Source: Nissolia schottii
Taxonomy: Eukaryota > Streptophyta > Magnoliopsida > Fabales > Fabaceae
Direction of reading: 5' to 3'
Assembly: GCA_003254905.1 (NCBI GenBank)
Contig: QANU01064559.1
Location: forward strand, 1,210,077-1,274,076
Length of the DNA stretch: 64,000 nucleotides
Part shown: positions 12,036 to 23,328 of the stretch, piece by piece
How positions within the stretch are numbered: position 1 is the stretch's first letter
How the letters are laid out: each line of letters begins with the position of its first letter
Notes under the pieces: generated by a model
What the model saw: only the letters and a program-made list of their open reading frames with translations
Database searches by the model: none
Told to the model about the DNA's origin: nothing
Position numbers and translations under genes: made by a program

Positions 12036-13099
12036 TGATATGTATTTAAATTCCGACGACGACCGAAAATCAGTCTGGATCTCGCGAAACTTCGTGATAT
12101 CACGAAACCATTATTTTGACTGGTATTTTTAGAAAATAAATTTTATAATCAAATTATCCAGTCTAAATAATTGGCTTGTTCATGTTAATTATGCGAAATT
12201 CTTCTTAAGAAAAAAGCGGGATGTTACCGATATCACCCTTGTGATCTCTAATTGTAGCAAAACTAAGGATTTTCTTTTGCAACACCCAAGCTTCATCAAT
12301 GTAATGAGCAGTCATACAGATGTAATTTAAGTTCTAAACGGTAGTCCATGTGTCAGTTATGAATGAAACTATTTGTTTGTTCATTGACAATATGGACTTC
12401 AATTTAGTTTTCTCTAATTCAAACAACTCTTTCACATCTCTGGCAATTGTTGAATGACAATGGACCTTAAATCATAGGGATACAATACTCACAAATTCCC
12501 TAGATTCAGGATGATCCACAAATCTAAAGGGAATCTCCATAATGGCTATCATTTTAGCTAGTGAAAGCCTAGTTTTTTCTTGGCTAAACTCTGCAAACTT
12601 CAATGAAATAGTTGAATCATCACTTGATTTCCCCAAAACCAAAGTTTTTTGTTTTTTATCGACTCCTTGATTCTTTGGGTTCTTATCACAAATTTTAAAA
12701 TGCCTATTGAGGTTTGAATTGCCACTCACTTTGGCAATACTATAAACATATTCTATCCCACAATGTTTGCATATTGCTTTTTTTTTAGCATCCCTAGTAA
12801 AATGTTTCCAATACTTAGCAGTGAGTCTTCATTTAGTTACCTTCATTGGATCATTGTCTTCATCTTCCCTTGATGGCTCCAGCGCAGGTGTAGGTGTAGG
12901 GGCAACCTCCGTTCTCCTTACTGTCGTTGAATTTGGGGGCTGCTCATTGTTCGGAGATGTTGATGGAAGAGTAGGAGCACTCCCAACATGAATGCTTTCG
13001 TCCATTGTAAAGAAGTGCTACATGACAAAAGTTAAGGGAAACATTAATCGAAAAGTTAAGAAAGCAAAGCATATAGTACATGACAAGATGGATCAAAAG

Positions 13100-14058
13100 A
13101 ACAACGATGTTTATTACTCGCTCTTTTCCATCTTCGTCTTCTTGGGACAACATGCTCCCAATGGTCGCTTCAGAGGCATATATGTATAACTTCACAAGTT
13201 TTCCATGCTTGTGAGGTGCCATCTCTACTTGGTGCACATACTCAGGGAAGGCCAACTCAAAGAATGGTTGGTTGACATATCCAACATTAAAGCCTAACAG
13301 AGTCATGATCTGTTCGACTATTCGGGTGATATTCTATTGTCCCCCTAGGTTATTTTTCCTTACCCTCTCGACTATCTCATCATCCTACTACATGGACTTC
13401 ATTGGGGACAACTTCTTTAATTAGCTGTACTTGCTCAAAACGACTTGTACGCTCATTAATGTTCATCGTCGAGACGATTCTGTTAACTTGCCTTGTAAGC
13501 AACTCTATTATTTGATTATTGTCATGCACCATTGGATTTATGACTGTCGCTATTTGGTGAGTCACCATATTGGCTAACTCGTGGTAATTCTCTAAAGCAT
13601 GTTGCATTTGAGTGGCCAACGACTCAACCATGTTTACGGGTGAGTTATTAGGCATTATCCTTGACATTTCAAGATAAAGAGGCCCTCCTCTTCTGGGCCC
13701 AAATGCGATACTTGGGATTGTTGCCATGTTAGGTGCAATGTATCCACCATATGTTGTGTTTGGAAAACTAGTTGTCATTGTTGCGTATACAATGGGTTTT
13801 GATATTGATATGGATACATCTGCATCCCCGACCATTGGGTTACTAATAGGGGTATGTTTCTTGGGGGATTATACCCTGGGGGTAACCCATATGGGGAACC
13901 GAACCACTAGCCACATTGCTAGCATTTGGTGTCGGTGGAATGTTTTTGTCTTCCCTAATCCCAACCTGTGTCAATACGGGCTCTGTTGACATAGGCAAAG
14001 AAGGGTTTATAGAATTAGTTTCCCCCTCACTTATGCTAATCTTTGCGGACGAAGACAT
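13100..14058 (-). pseudogene. Ty3/gypsy-type gag fragment joined to an RNase H segment by deletion
   Basis: On the minus strand a gag-like N-terminus starts at an ATG at 14058 (MSSSAKISISEGE). It continues after stops and shifts as a Met/Gln-rich helical part (about 13640-13440: MVESLATQMQHALENYHEL, TRQVNRIV), typical of the leader of gag in plant Ty3/gypsy elements. It then reads 'QPFFELAFPEYVHQVEM' (about 13275-13220). About 20 bases later comes 'LYIYASEATIGSMLSQEDE' plus 'GKERVI' (about 13193-13110), the start of the RNase H domain of the same polyprotein. The rest of gag, protease and most of reverse transcriptase is missing, so a deletion has fused the two ends. Stops lie near 13840 and 13379. 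The family would encode particle and replication proteins; this copy is inactive. Confidence 0.65.
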
Positions 14059-15100
14059 GTGTGATAATATAGTACTACTCCACAGGAGCATAAACAAATA
14101 GGACAAAAGTTCTTGAACTAAATCTTTATAGAAAAAGGTCCCACTGGCGCGTGCCAATTTGTTTTACATGGATTCTGATTCAGTAAATCCTTTACCACGT
14201 AAATCAAATAGATGTGTGTGACTGAATAATGTGAATCCTTTTAGTAAAGATGCAGGTTCAAGAATGATTTGTTGATTTTGATGAATAAGTATTTAGTACA
14301 GCTAAAATGATGGCAACATAAAGTATCAAGAACAATATGCTAAATTAAAAGAAAATTGCAAAGAAACAAAATAAACAGCAGAAAAGAAAATGGAGAAAAA
14401 TGTGAAAAGAATGAGAAATTTAATTAGAATCCCTCATCGTTCTTTGATCACTAAGATGCACAAAGACTCCAGTTTTCCTAAGTGAAAAATTTCTCCTTCA
14501 TTCAGTGTTGGGCGTCCCTATTTATAGCTTGTGGTGACCTTTTGCATGCCTGCCACATGTCTTCCTTAGTGGTTTGAAGTTTGCTCTTCAGAACCCCCCC
14601 TTTCTCACTCCCTTGTATTCCGCAACGTGAGTAGTTATTTGATTTTTAAAGTTGAGCACGGTCTCTAATAATTGTTGTAAGTTGCTAACGCTCTCGTCCA
14701 TCTTGGTGGTGATCACCTAACGAGGTTTGAATTCTTCACTATGCACCCCTATTTTTTGAAAGATCGAACTTTTCACAGGATGTGAGAATTCTTTAAGATA
14801 TCTTTTGGGTCGACTTCACCTATTGACCAATAATGATTTAGTAGTTTCATCTTGTTTCTATTCATTTCTTTTGTTCGTCGTCCCTTAATTTCTACTAAAA
14901 TATATTCGATACATTTATGATTCTGGTTGAAATCCTCTTACCGGACAACCATCAAGTCTATCTAACTCTTTGCTCAGGGTTAACAAATGCGCTCGACCAT
15001 ATTCTTTTTCATGTAAACTCATTTAGTTCATTTCTGATTGCCTTGTGATGAATTTACTTCATTATTCTTAATGAATTTTTCTTTTGTCATAATGAAAACT
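14059..15100 (-). mobile_element. Probable 5' LTR and leader of the gypsy relic
   Basis: Directly upstream of the gag start on the minus strand lie 'GGCACGCGCCAGTGGGACC' (14155-14137), of the kind found just after the LTR of some plant gypsy elements, and about 360 bp further upstream a TATA box (14518-14527). The upper boundary is not defined: I did not find a clear TG start or target duplication, so 15100 is only approximate. Confidence 0.4.
14518..14527 (-). promoter_or_regulatory. TATA box in the putative LTR
   Basis: On the minus strand the sequence reads CTATAAATAG followed by 'ggac', a strong plant TATA context. It points toward the gag relic at 14058. Confidence 0.45.
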
Positions 15101-15231
15101 AAATCCAAAAAGGCACCAAAGTAATTAAACTAATAACTTCGCGCGATACATGCGAGTCTTACCGAAAAAAACAAAGAAGATAATTTGTAATTTGGGGCGC
15201 GAGGTGGCAGAAAATTTTGACATTTAACCAA

Positions 15232-15262
15232 CACGTGTACGAGAAGTTGTGACCAACACGTG
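15232..15262. promoter_or_regulatory. Two G-boxes upstream of non-coding copy 2
   Basis: Two copies of 'ccaacacgtgt' place CACGTG cores at 15232-15237 and 15257-15262, 25 bp apart, about 300 bp before the TATA box at 15565. CACGTG is the known core bound by plant bZIP and bHLH factors. A role here is inferred from position. Confidence 0.45.
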
Positions 15263-15564
15263 TCCATTTCTACTGTTTGGACTAGCCTATTTTAAAAAAA
15301 TAATAGATAGATAGAGAGATTATTTAAATCGATAATTTTTTTTCACGTTTATTTTTTGGGCGATACTTATCCTATTAGCGCGTCCTTTGTCCGCACGCCA
15401 ACAAAAGTCGACCAACGAATTTCCTATTCAGCTTTCCACCGCCACAATTAGAAAACCGCGTCTAATCAAAGCGCCTATTTTTCTTAATCTCATCATCACC
15501 GTTGAACTTCTCACCCACCGCCTCATCTCTTCTAATCTCAGCCGTCCATCCTGACCCTTTCCCT

Positions 15565-15576
15565 TCTATATAAATG
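15565..15576 (+). promoter_or_regulatory. TATA box of non-coding copy 2
   Basis: 'tctatataaatg' is a near-consensus plant TATA box. It is preceded by C-rich and pyrimidine-rich sequence and followed about 25-35 bp later by a 'cattctttttcttcattcc' stretch typical of a plant transcription start and leader. The first base of the transcript would be near 15600. Confidence 0.5.
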
Positions 15577-15589
15577 CCCCCGCCACATT

Positions 15590-18500
15590 CTTTTTCTTCA
15601 TTCCTTGCATTGTTGGCATTGCGTAGCATGACGGTCTCGGTTTGCGATTTTTCATCTAGTCTTCTCCTTCTGCTTTTGCCTATGCATTTTCTCTCCGTCT
15701 TCGATGATTTAGATTTATGATCTAGAAGTTTCTACGTGATGTGTGGTCGATGATTTAGATTTTATGATGGAGAAGTTTCGCTGTATGTTGCTATGCGTGC
15801 GATCTGATATCGTTGTATCTGAGATTCAAAATTTCCAATTCCGATTTTGATTTTCTGCGGTACAGCTGAGTTTATGCGGTTTTCAGATTTTTTTTCTTTC
15901 AATTCTATACCTTGAATATTTCTATTCGGTGTCTCAGGGAGAACTTGGCGTTGGATCTGCTTGAGTTTTTGTTTCGAGTTTGATTGGATGATGCTTATGC
16001 CGTTGGATTCGATAGAAGAAGAACTCGTTACTCTTTTTTATTGTTTTTAACTGTTGATTCTTCGATTACTTTTCGTTTGATCATGGAGATTCAAGTGGTG
16101 ATCTGGTTGAATTCTGTTACTGGGGCGTTGTTGCCAGCTGCAACAGATAGGAAATTGTTTTGTGATTCTCGATTCTGAGGGATTAGAATGAGCTTGCAGA
16201 CAGGCTCAGGATTTTTGATTCAGTTTCTCCGATGATTTGATCCTCTAATTTTTCTTTTCTGCCTTCGATGCTGCTTGCGTACTGAATTTGAAACTGTTTG
16301 CTTTCTGCAGCGTTCGGTTTCCATGATTTAGCGTTCTGCTTGCGTAATTGGTGACCTCTAACTGGATTCTGAACTCTTGTATTTCTTTTTGTTTCGTGTC
16401 TATAACTTTCGAACTTTCTTCACAGTTGACCCGCGCTTGATTTCTGAAATCCATGAATGTTTGCTTGGACATGGATGCAGTGATTCTGAGATCAAATTAT
16501 CGTTGTAGGCGTAGCGAGCTGAAATTACAGAGAAGAGTGGATCATGCTTAAGAATTAAAGTCTTCTGCTATTATCAAAGATCTATTCCCCGACTCTTCTA
16601 TTTTAATTCTTCTGAGTTTTGTTCTTCGTTTCATTGCGGAGTATTTTCGTCTAGGTCATGAGCTGCTTGTGTTTTTGTTTATTCGTTTGCAGCTCGTTGG
16701 AGCCGGGGAGTGAATTTTCTCTTTGTTGGAGATCGGTGACTGAATTTCGAGTGAACATTCTGCGATTATTGATGCAGAGGACTACATGATCAGGATCTAA
16801 TTTCAAATTCTTATATGACTGTTTTGTCATGTTCTCCCTGGCTTTGATTGCGCTCGTGAATTAATGTGAACGTGTTTTCCCTGCAGCCTTGTGGTTCCAT
16901 CATATAGCAATTTTTATGGCATTGGATTTAGTGCGTAACGGTGACTCTTTGGATTCTCAACCCTTCGATCGTCCTGATTTGTTTGTTGATAAGCTTTTGA
17001 TTCTGGCAATTTTTATGATTTTTTTTTTCGGAGCAGGGAACTTTTTGAAGATGTTGGTGGACCTTCGGTTCTTAGGTTTTTTTGTCTTGACTTCTCATCT
17101 TTCAAGTATAGTTGTGTTTGCATTGTCTAACCTTCGTCATGGCATTGAATTTGCTGCATTTTTCTGGTTTTCTCTCTCCTGTTTGTTATAATCGGCTTTC
17201 AATTGTATTGGACTTGTTTGGTTTCCATGTTGAGGTGCAGGAGTTTCTTCTAATTTTGAGCATTTGGTCAGCTTGGTTTGACCTCTCTTTTTGTTTTTGA
17301 CATGCATTTAAGGAATCTATAGTGGTTTATCTCTTACGTGATGGATTCTGTATTATCTTTGAATTATTCAGATGTTATTTGGTCAACCTTGGGGATTCTG
17401 AGGATTAGGCGGAGTTTACAGGCTCAAAATTTGATTCCGTTTTTCCGATGATTAAATCTTTTTATGACTTTTTAGATCTCTGTTGCTGCCTGCGCATTGA
17501 ATTTGAAACTGTTTTTGTGCAGCTTTTGGTTTCCAAGATGTAGCATTCTGCATGCGTAATTGGTAACCTCTAACTAGATTTTGAGCTGGACTCTCAAATT
17601 TCTTGTTAACTTTCTTTACACTTGATGATGGCTTGATTTCTGAAATCAATGGATGTGTTCTTGTTGGATATGGATGCAGTGATTCTGAAATCAAATTGTC
17701 TTTATAGGTGTAACAAGCTGAAGTTACAAAGGAGATTGGATCATTCATAAGAATAGTGTCTTCTGCTATGATCAATATCTATCTGAGTCCTCTTTTTTAT
17801 TTCGATTCTTCAAATTCTTCATTTCGTTTTAGAGGTTCATCTAGGTCATGAGCATCTTTTGTTTATGCGTTTGCAGCACCTAGGCGCCTGGAGATCCGGA
17901 CTTAATTTTGAATGAACATTCTGCGATGTTTGACGATGAGGATTACGTGATCAGGATCCTGATTTTAAATTCTTAGATTAATCTTTTGTCCTGTTTTCTG
18001 TGTCGTTGATTGCACATGTGAATTAATGTGAACGTGTTTTTCCTGCAGCGTTGTGTTTCTGACATTGGATTTTGTACATAAGCGGTTGCACTTACCTGGA
18101 GTTTGAACTTTTACATGTTTTATTTCATGCCTAACGGTGACTCTTTGAATTCTGTACCCCGATCATCCTGTTTTGTGTCCTCTTTTTTATTCTGGCAATT
18201 ATTTCTATGTGATTTTTTCTTTTAAAAAAAATTGGAGCAGGAAATTTTTTGAAGCTGCTGAAGGACCTTCGGTTCTGAGGTTTTTATTGTCTTGACTTCT
18301 TATCTTTCAAGTATAGTTTATGGTTTTTGGTATCAATCTCCGTGGGATTTTTGTGTTTGTGTGTTAAAGTGCAGGAGTTTCTTCCTTTCCGGAGTATCTG
18401 TAAGCAGAATGGTACATCTTATTTTGGAGAATTTTTCAATGCTTCAATTGCTAGTTTCTTTGCTATCTCTTCACATCAAGTTTTCCTACATAAATGTGAA

Positions 18501-21500
18501 CTACCTTTTTCTTTTTCTTTTTTTTTTTTTGCAGCATTGTTGTTTCCGTTGTCCGACTTTTGTCATGCTTTGAATTTGCTGCATTTTCAAGGGTTTTCCT
18601 GTTTTGTCTTTATTTTGTTCATGGTCGGTTGATTCTTGCAATCTTCTTTTCAATTATTTATGCTTTGTCAGGTGTAAAAAACAATGAATGAATGAGTGCT
18701 GGCATTTAATTGAGCTGTTTGGACGTGGGATCATTGAGTACCTTTTAATGTAACTCCGAACTTCTAAATTTCAGCCGTCAGTTAGTTATAATCTGTTTTC
18801 AACTGTATGTGGATTTTTTGGTTTCCCTGTTGAAGTGCAGGATTTTTAACATTTTTTGAGTATTTGGACTTGGGACAACTTCTCTGTTTTCTGATATGCT
18901 TCAGAGGTTTAGTTGGCACCAAAAGTTGGATTTGTGCGGGTTTAATCTCTCTGATGAGTTGTTGCAGTACTGTGGCTCTCTTAAGAATATAGGAGTGGAA
19001 TTGAGAAAAATTTGCTTTTATGCAGTTCAGTGTTTTCAATATGGCTGGTTGAGCTTATCGTAAAGATCAACGTTTCAGGATTGCTGTTCTATTTTCTTTG
19101 TTCGGTTTTTCTGTCATTTTTATTTCCATGCTTTGATGTGATGCCACATGCAACTGAATTAAAGCCTTTCTATCTGCAGCGCTGTTTTTTTTTACATCAT
19201 GTAATGTTCATCATGGCTTCGGATTTCGTGCTTGATTAGTGACCGTGATCTTCAATTCTGGTTTCTGTTTCTTATCTATTGGTCACTGTGGATTTTAAAC
19301 TCTTGGATTTCTTATTTTCATCTTCAACTTTGTCCATGAGTGTGTGATTTTTTGCAATTTTTTTCCGTATGACTTGTGCATGGGCAGGGAAGACAATATA
19401 AATATTTGCTGGGACTTTCTGTAACAGTTTGTTTTCGATCTGAAGGTCAACCTAGAGTTCCTTGGAGTTGGTGCAGGTTTTTATACTTCCCGGAGAATCT
19501 GCTCCTTTTTTCTCAAGGCGGGAGGAACTGCGTTACCTTTGGTTTGATCTTTCTGATATTCTGCACATTTTGTCTTTGACTGGGCTGTGTAGTCATTGAG
19601 TTGGTAACATTCATCTGTGCAGTTAGGTGCTCACAATTTGTGTGGAGATTGGGGTGTGTGTGGAAAATGGGGATTAAAACGATTGCGTGCTTCTGGAATC
19701 AGGAATACTGGTTTTAATGTCTATGATGAGTTCTCTTTCTAGTTATTGAATGTGGTATGGGAATTAAAAATTGTGGACTTGCTTTTGTGCAGTTAAATGC
19801 TTTACAACATTGCCTACAGCAGCTTTTGCAGCTGCGGGGAACTGAATCAGGATACCGATTTTTTGCTGCGTTGAATTTCAAGAGAAATTGACTGTTTCTC
19901 AACATCTTCTATTATTTCTTCAATTCTTCTGTTGATTGTGTGATCTTTCATCTAGTTGATGAGCTGCATGTGTGTGTAATTGCAGCACTCTGGCTTCAGG
20001 AAGTGAATTGGTTGGATGTCAGTGTTGCTGCCAATTGGAGATTGGTTTTTGCAAACAGACTAAGGATCTGATTTGTTTCCTTTCAATGATTTGTAATATC
20101 ATGTTATTCTGGTCTGACTGCACATGTGAAATGAATGTGAACCTGTTCTTTTTCAGCATTGTGTTTTATGTAAGGCTCATCATGTCATCAGATATCGCGC
20201 CTAATTGGTGATCTCTACTTTTTCTTGCTTTGTTGTCTGTGTTATATTGGTGACCTTTATCTGGATCACTCTTGGATTTTCTTTCATGTTGCCTGGGCAG
20301 GAGAGGTACGCCATGAACGTCTGTATGATGCTGTGGTTGTAAGGGGCTTCGATTGATGGGATGCGACGTTTATGGTATGTGGTTTGTTCTATATAACAAG
20401 AACCTAATGGATTGAAATATCTTCAAAAGGTTGCAACTCAATTACATCAGCTTGATTTATACATTTTGGATCTCGAGGCAGAATTGAGCTTTTTAGATAG
20501 ACAATATCATCTGTGGTAGTATGAAGCTGGAGTACGTGATTAGTATGTGCTGGTTTTGCTTGGTGATCTACATAGTGTGGTGGTTTCTTTAAACATGCAT
20601 GGCTAGCGTTCTCTTTGGGGGTGTGTTTTGGCTAAAATTGCTACTCTCACCTATTGTATTAAATACTTGGGGTGTGTGTCTTGATCTTGCTCAAGAAGTT
20701 GGGAATGTGTGCTGGGATATGCTTGTTGACTTCTTGTAGTATTTAGATGTCCTGTTGGTGTTTTTCTTTTCAAAGATAATTTATTGCCCAGTTCAGAGTC
20801 TTTGTAGTATTTATTGCTGAAGTGTAAATGTTGATTTGAATGTTTGCTTAATCTAAGTTTTGTTTAAGTTGATTTTCATAATGTAGTGAGCATTTTGTCT
20901 TGTTATTTTATGTATTATTTTTCTCTCCCCTAAAATTGACTTAGTGCATTTTCAGCGACTAATTGTTTCTTGGACGATTGTTAATATCTCTAACCATAGT
21001 TACGGTCCTTTTGTTGTTTTGGTTGCTTTTTTAAAAAAAATCTATTATATAATTAAAAAAACTAATATCTCAAGAGCGTTAAGGAGATTAGAATGAAAAA
21101 TTTAAAGGTTTTTAATGTATTTGGTGCGTTGAAGAACTAACCATTTTTCAATGAATTTTTTTTATTCTTTAATAAGTGCATTTAGCAAAACCTATAAAAT
21201 TCATATTTTCCTTCTCTTAATTTTTATTTTCGAAGTGTATTTAAGAGCATTAAATCTTTGTCCGTATGAATATAAAATGTGGATTTAGTTGACATATATC
21301 TTAATTGTGAAATTGTATTAATATTTGGTACATGGAAAAAAAATAATGGTTCTTTGACGAATTTTATAAACTAAGACACAGAAGGAAAGGGCTCGTTCAT
21401 TTTTTTTTTAATTTGAAAAATCCTTGTGAAAGAGTAAAGTTTTATCGTGTGGAGTTGTGCTGACAACTGGCCTGTTCTGAGAATGCTTGTATTTGTTGAC

Positions 21501-22110
21501 TGTGCTTTTGTTTTTTACAGCTGCAATTTGTAAGCTTCATATTTTTTTTCTTGTAATCAGCGAGCTTATCTTTTTCTTCGAAAAAAAAAATGAAAGGCAG
21601 GCAGGCATGAGATGCTTACAAGATATTAAGGTTGGAATTTGCTTGTGTACTTCGTTTTCCCATAAAAAATATCTTTTGTAGCTGAAAATAATTTGAAAGT
21701 AATTTTTTGGATGTTTTCAGGTGTAATTAAATTTGCTTTTAACATAAAAATCAGTGATTTCGTTAAAAGAGTTGACGGTCTACTAGCAGACAATTAAATA
21801 TGTTGCATGTTTGAAAGGTCATTTGTTATCTCAGTGTGTAACGAAGAACGGGGATCGGTTGTCATGTTTGGTGCTGTGTCAAGATTTTTCCTACTGTGAA
21901 TCAAGTCATTGTACAATTAGGAAATCTTGTATTGTTTATTAAGTTGATAGTTTTGTGGTATAGGGTGTTTTCTTCCTTTTAGTATGTTTTTTTGTTATTG
22001 CTCAAAAACTGTAATTTTGGTACCCATAGTGGAATATGCTTTTTATTTTCGCCCGTGGATGTAGGTCAAAATGACCGAACCACGTAAATATCGTGTGTAT
22101 TGTTTTAATT
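15590..22110 (+). other. T-rich non-coding locus, copy 2, with promoter-like start
   Basis: This is homologous along its length to 1-6070 at an offset of about 16.0-16.5 kb. It is strongly T-rich on the plus strand, with many polypyrimidine-'tgcag' sites (16304, 16880, 17516, 18045, 18530, 19175) and no protein-like frame. Within the copy, a block at about 16226-17440 recurs at about 17440-18640: 'gaatttgaaactgttt' with 'gatgatt', then 'tgcag', 'gcgtaattggt', 'gagctgaa', 'gatcaggatc'. That implies an internal tandem duplication of about 1.2 kb. It ends with the hairpin at 22054-22084. The likely product is a long, spliced non-coding RNA, but no transcript evidence is available here. A small RNA or snoRNA inside it was looked for and not found. 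Confidence 0.55.
22054..22084 (+). other. Conserved hairpin motif at end of copy 2
   Basis: CGTGG (22054-22058) pairs with CCACG (22080-22084), and GGTCA pairs with TGACC around an AAA loop. The stem is identical to that at 6012-6041 while the loop differs (AAA here, TT there). This fits selection on the stem or simply shared ancestry. Confidence 0.6.
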
Positions 22111-22599
22111 TTCTACTCTACTTCTTATTTTTTACTATAACTACGGAAACAAAAAGAAATGTAGGCAAGCAACGAGACGGGAACAAAGCCTTTGTAATTT
22201 TACTATCGTATCCAAACGAATGTAGGAACGATGCGAGCACAAAGCCTTGGCTTAACAATAAAGACTAAACCATGATTATTACTTCACATTAATGACAGGA
22301 AAACAAATGTAAATTTTTTTTAAAAAAAAAACTAACTTATAGAAGGAAAAAGTGAAGGAAGAAGAATAGGGACTGGACAACATGAACAATTATTTTTTCC
22401 AGAGTCTACCGGTTATCTGTATACCACAAATAGCGGACATGTATGAAGAGTTAAGAAGATAAAAATTCAGGTCTGATGTGTTGGGCTGAAGGATAAATTG
22501 GATCATAAGAAAAAAATAATAATAATTTGAAGAATAAAGTTTACTCAAAGTGAAAGTACGTTAAACTTTTGATCATAAGTAAAAGTATTCTCGAAATTG

Positions 22600-22980
22600 G
22601 GTAGTCTCTTATGGGATAAATATCATATAATATTTAATTTAATTATTTTTATTAATTTTTATAATTAAATTTATTGATTTTTGTTATTATGTCATGTTGT
22701 ATATGTTTTATTAGTCAAATCATTAAAAGAGCTAAGTTATAAGAGGTTTAGATATTTGTAAACCATTTGAGTTTACTATACACCTCTTTACAAATATTGT
22801 ATTAAAAAATATTAATTTATTATATTAGATTATATAATCCATCAATATGTCAGATCATATAATTCAATATGTCATATAATGAAATAATAAAAATTAATAA
22901 ATTTAGTTTTAAAAATGATTAAATTAAATATCACAGGATATTTACTCTATAAAGTAGCTAAGAAACCACTTTATAATTTT
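22600..22980. mobile_element. Foldback MITE, copy A
   Basis: The left end ('gggataaatatc...atatttaatttaatta') and the right end are imperfect reverse complements over at least 50 bp. The middle is related to 47390-47785, sharing 'tattaaaaaatattaattta' and 'catcaatatgtca'. Exact ends and target duplication are not resolved. It encodes nothing. Confidence 0.55.
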
Positions 22981-23218
22981 TATTAAAATAATGCTAAGTA
23001 TTTTCACATTGTTTTAGTAATTTATATAAAAGTAACTATTTTCATACAATTAATAGCTATCAAGATTATTTACCAATAATAAGAAACAAAAATCGTTTTT
23101 ATTTTGAGTTTTTTAAATAATGGAAGAGAATAATCATTAATGCAGAGGTAAGGAGTTAAGAGGTATGAACCAAGTCACTCTCTTATTTAAATGTAAAATA
23201 AATTTAATAATATATATA

Positions 23219-23254
<36 letters not shown>

Positions 23255-23270
23255 GTTATACATACATACA

Positions 23271-23328
<58 letters not shown>

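Larger units (their letters stand above)
8661..12228. mobile_element. LTR-like element (probable solo LTR, 3568 bp) inserted in the hAT gene
   Basis: The element begins TGTAACACCC and ends GGATGTTACC, so its termini are short inverted repeats. A perfect 5-bp target duplication GATAT flanks it (8656-8660 and 12229-12233). Removing the element plus one GATAT restores the hAT reading 'RDHKG-DIIGK', which proves the insertion. The 5' end is homologous to the sequence starting at 63538, including 'cttggtgggaatactta' and 'acaaacgatagagc'. The 5-bp duplication and TG start fit a long solo LTR of a Ty3/gypsy-type element. The 3' end is CC, not the expected CA, so one mutation must be assumed. A non-autonomous DNA element is less likely. 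Confidence 0.75.
7520..13005 (-). pseudogene. hAT-superfamily transposase (BED zinc finger type), broken and split by an insertion
   Basis: Read on the minus strand from an ATG at 13005. An N-terminal Pro/Thr-rich tail is followed by a BED-type zinc finger (AICKHCG...SNLNRHFKIC, about 12790-12690), then 'LAKMIAIMEIPFRFVDHPE' (about 12570-12510). The frame reaches 'RDHKG' at about 12240, where a 3.57 kb element interrupts it, and resumes as 'DIIGKIL' just below 8656. Next come 'RCAAHIFNLIVSEGLK' (about 8480) and the hAT dimerisation region (7841-8071: FERYLEDEVEK, YYILSRIARDVLVIPV). Degenerate C-terminal exons follow ('VEALICTQNWLR' near 7790; 'FDEALFQQLL' near 7560). An in-frame TGA lies at 12829-12831 before the zinc finger, and further stops lie at about 8450 and 7845. 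The middle region appears deleted. The family mobilises its own DNA by cut-and-paste; this copy is dead. Identification rests on recognised motifs and is firm at superfamily level. Confidence 0.85.

Noticed and set aside
1-22110. snoRNA or microRNA cluster in the duplicated T-rich locus
   Set aside because: Scattered 'tgatga' and 'ctga' motifs occur but without the spacing and flanking pairing of box C/D RNAs, and no long foldback was seen.
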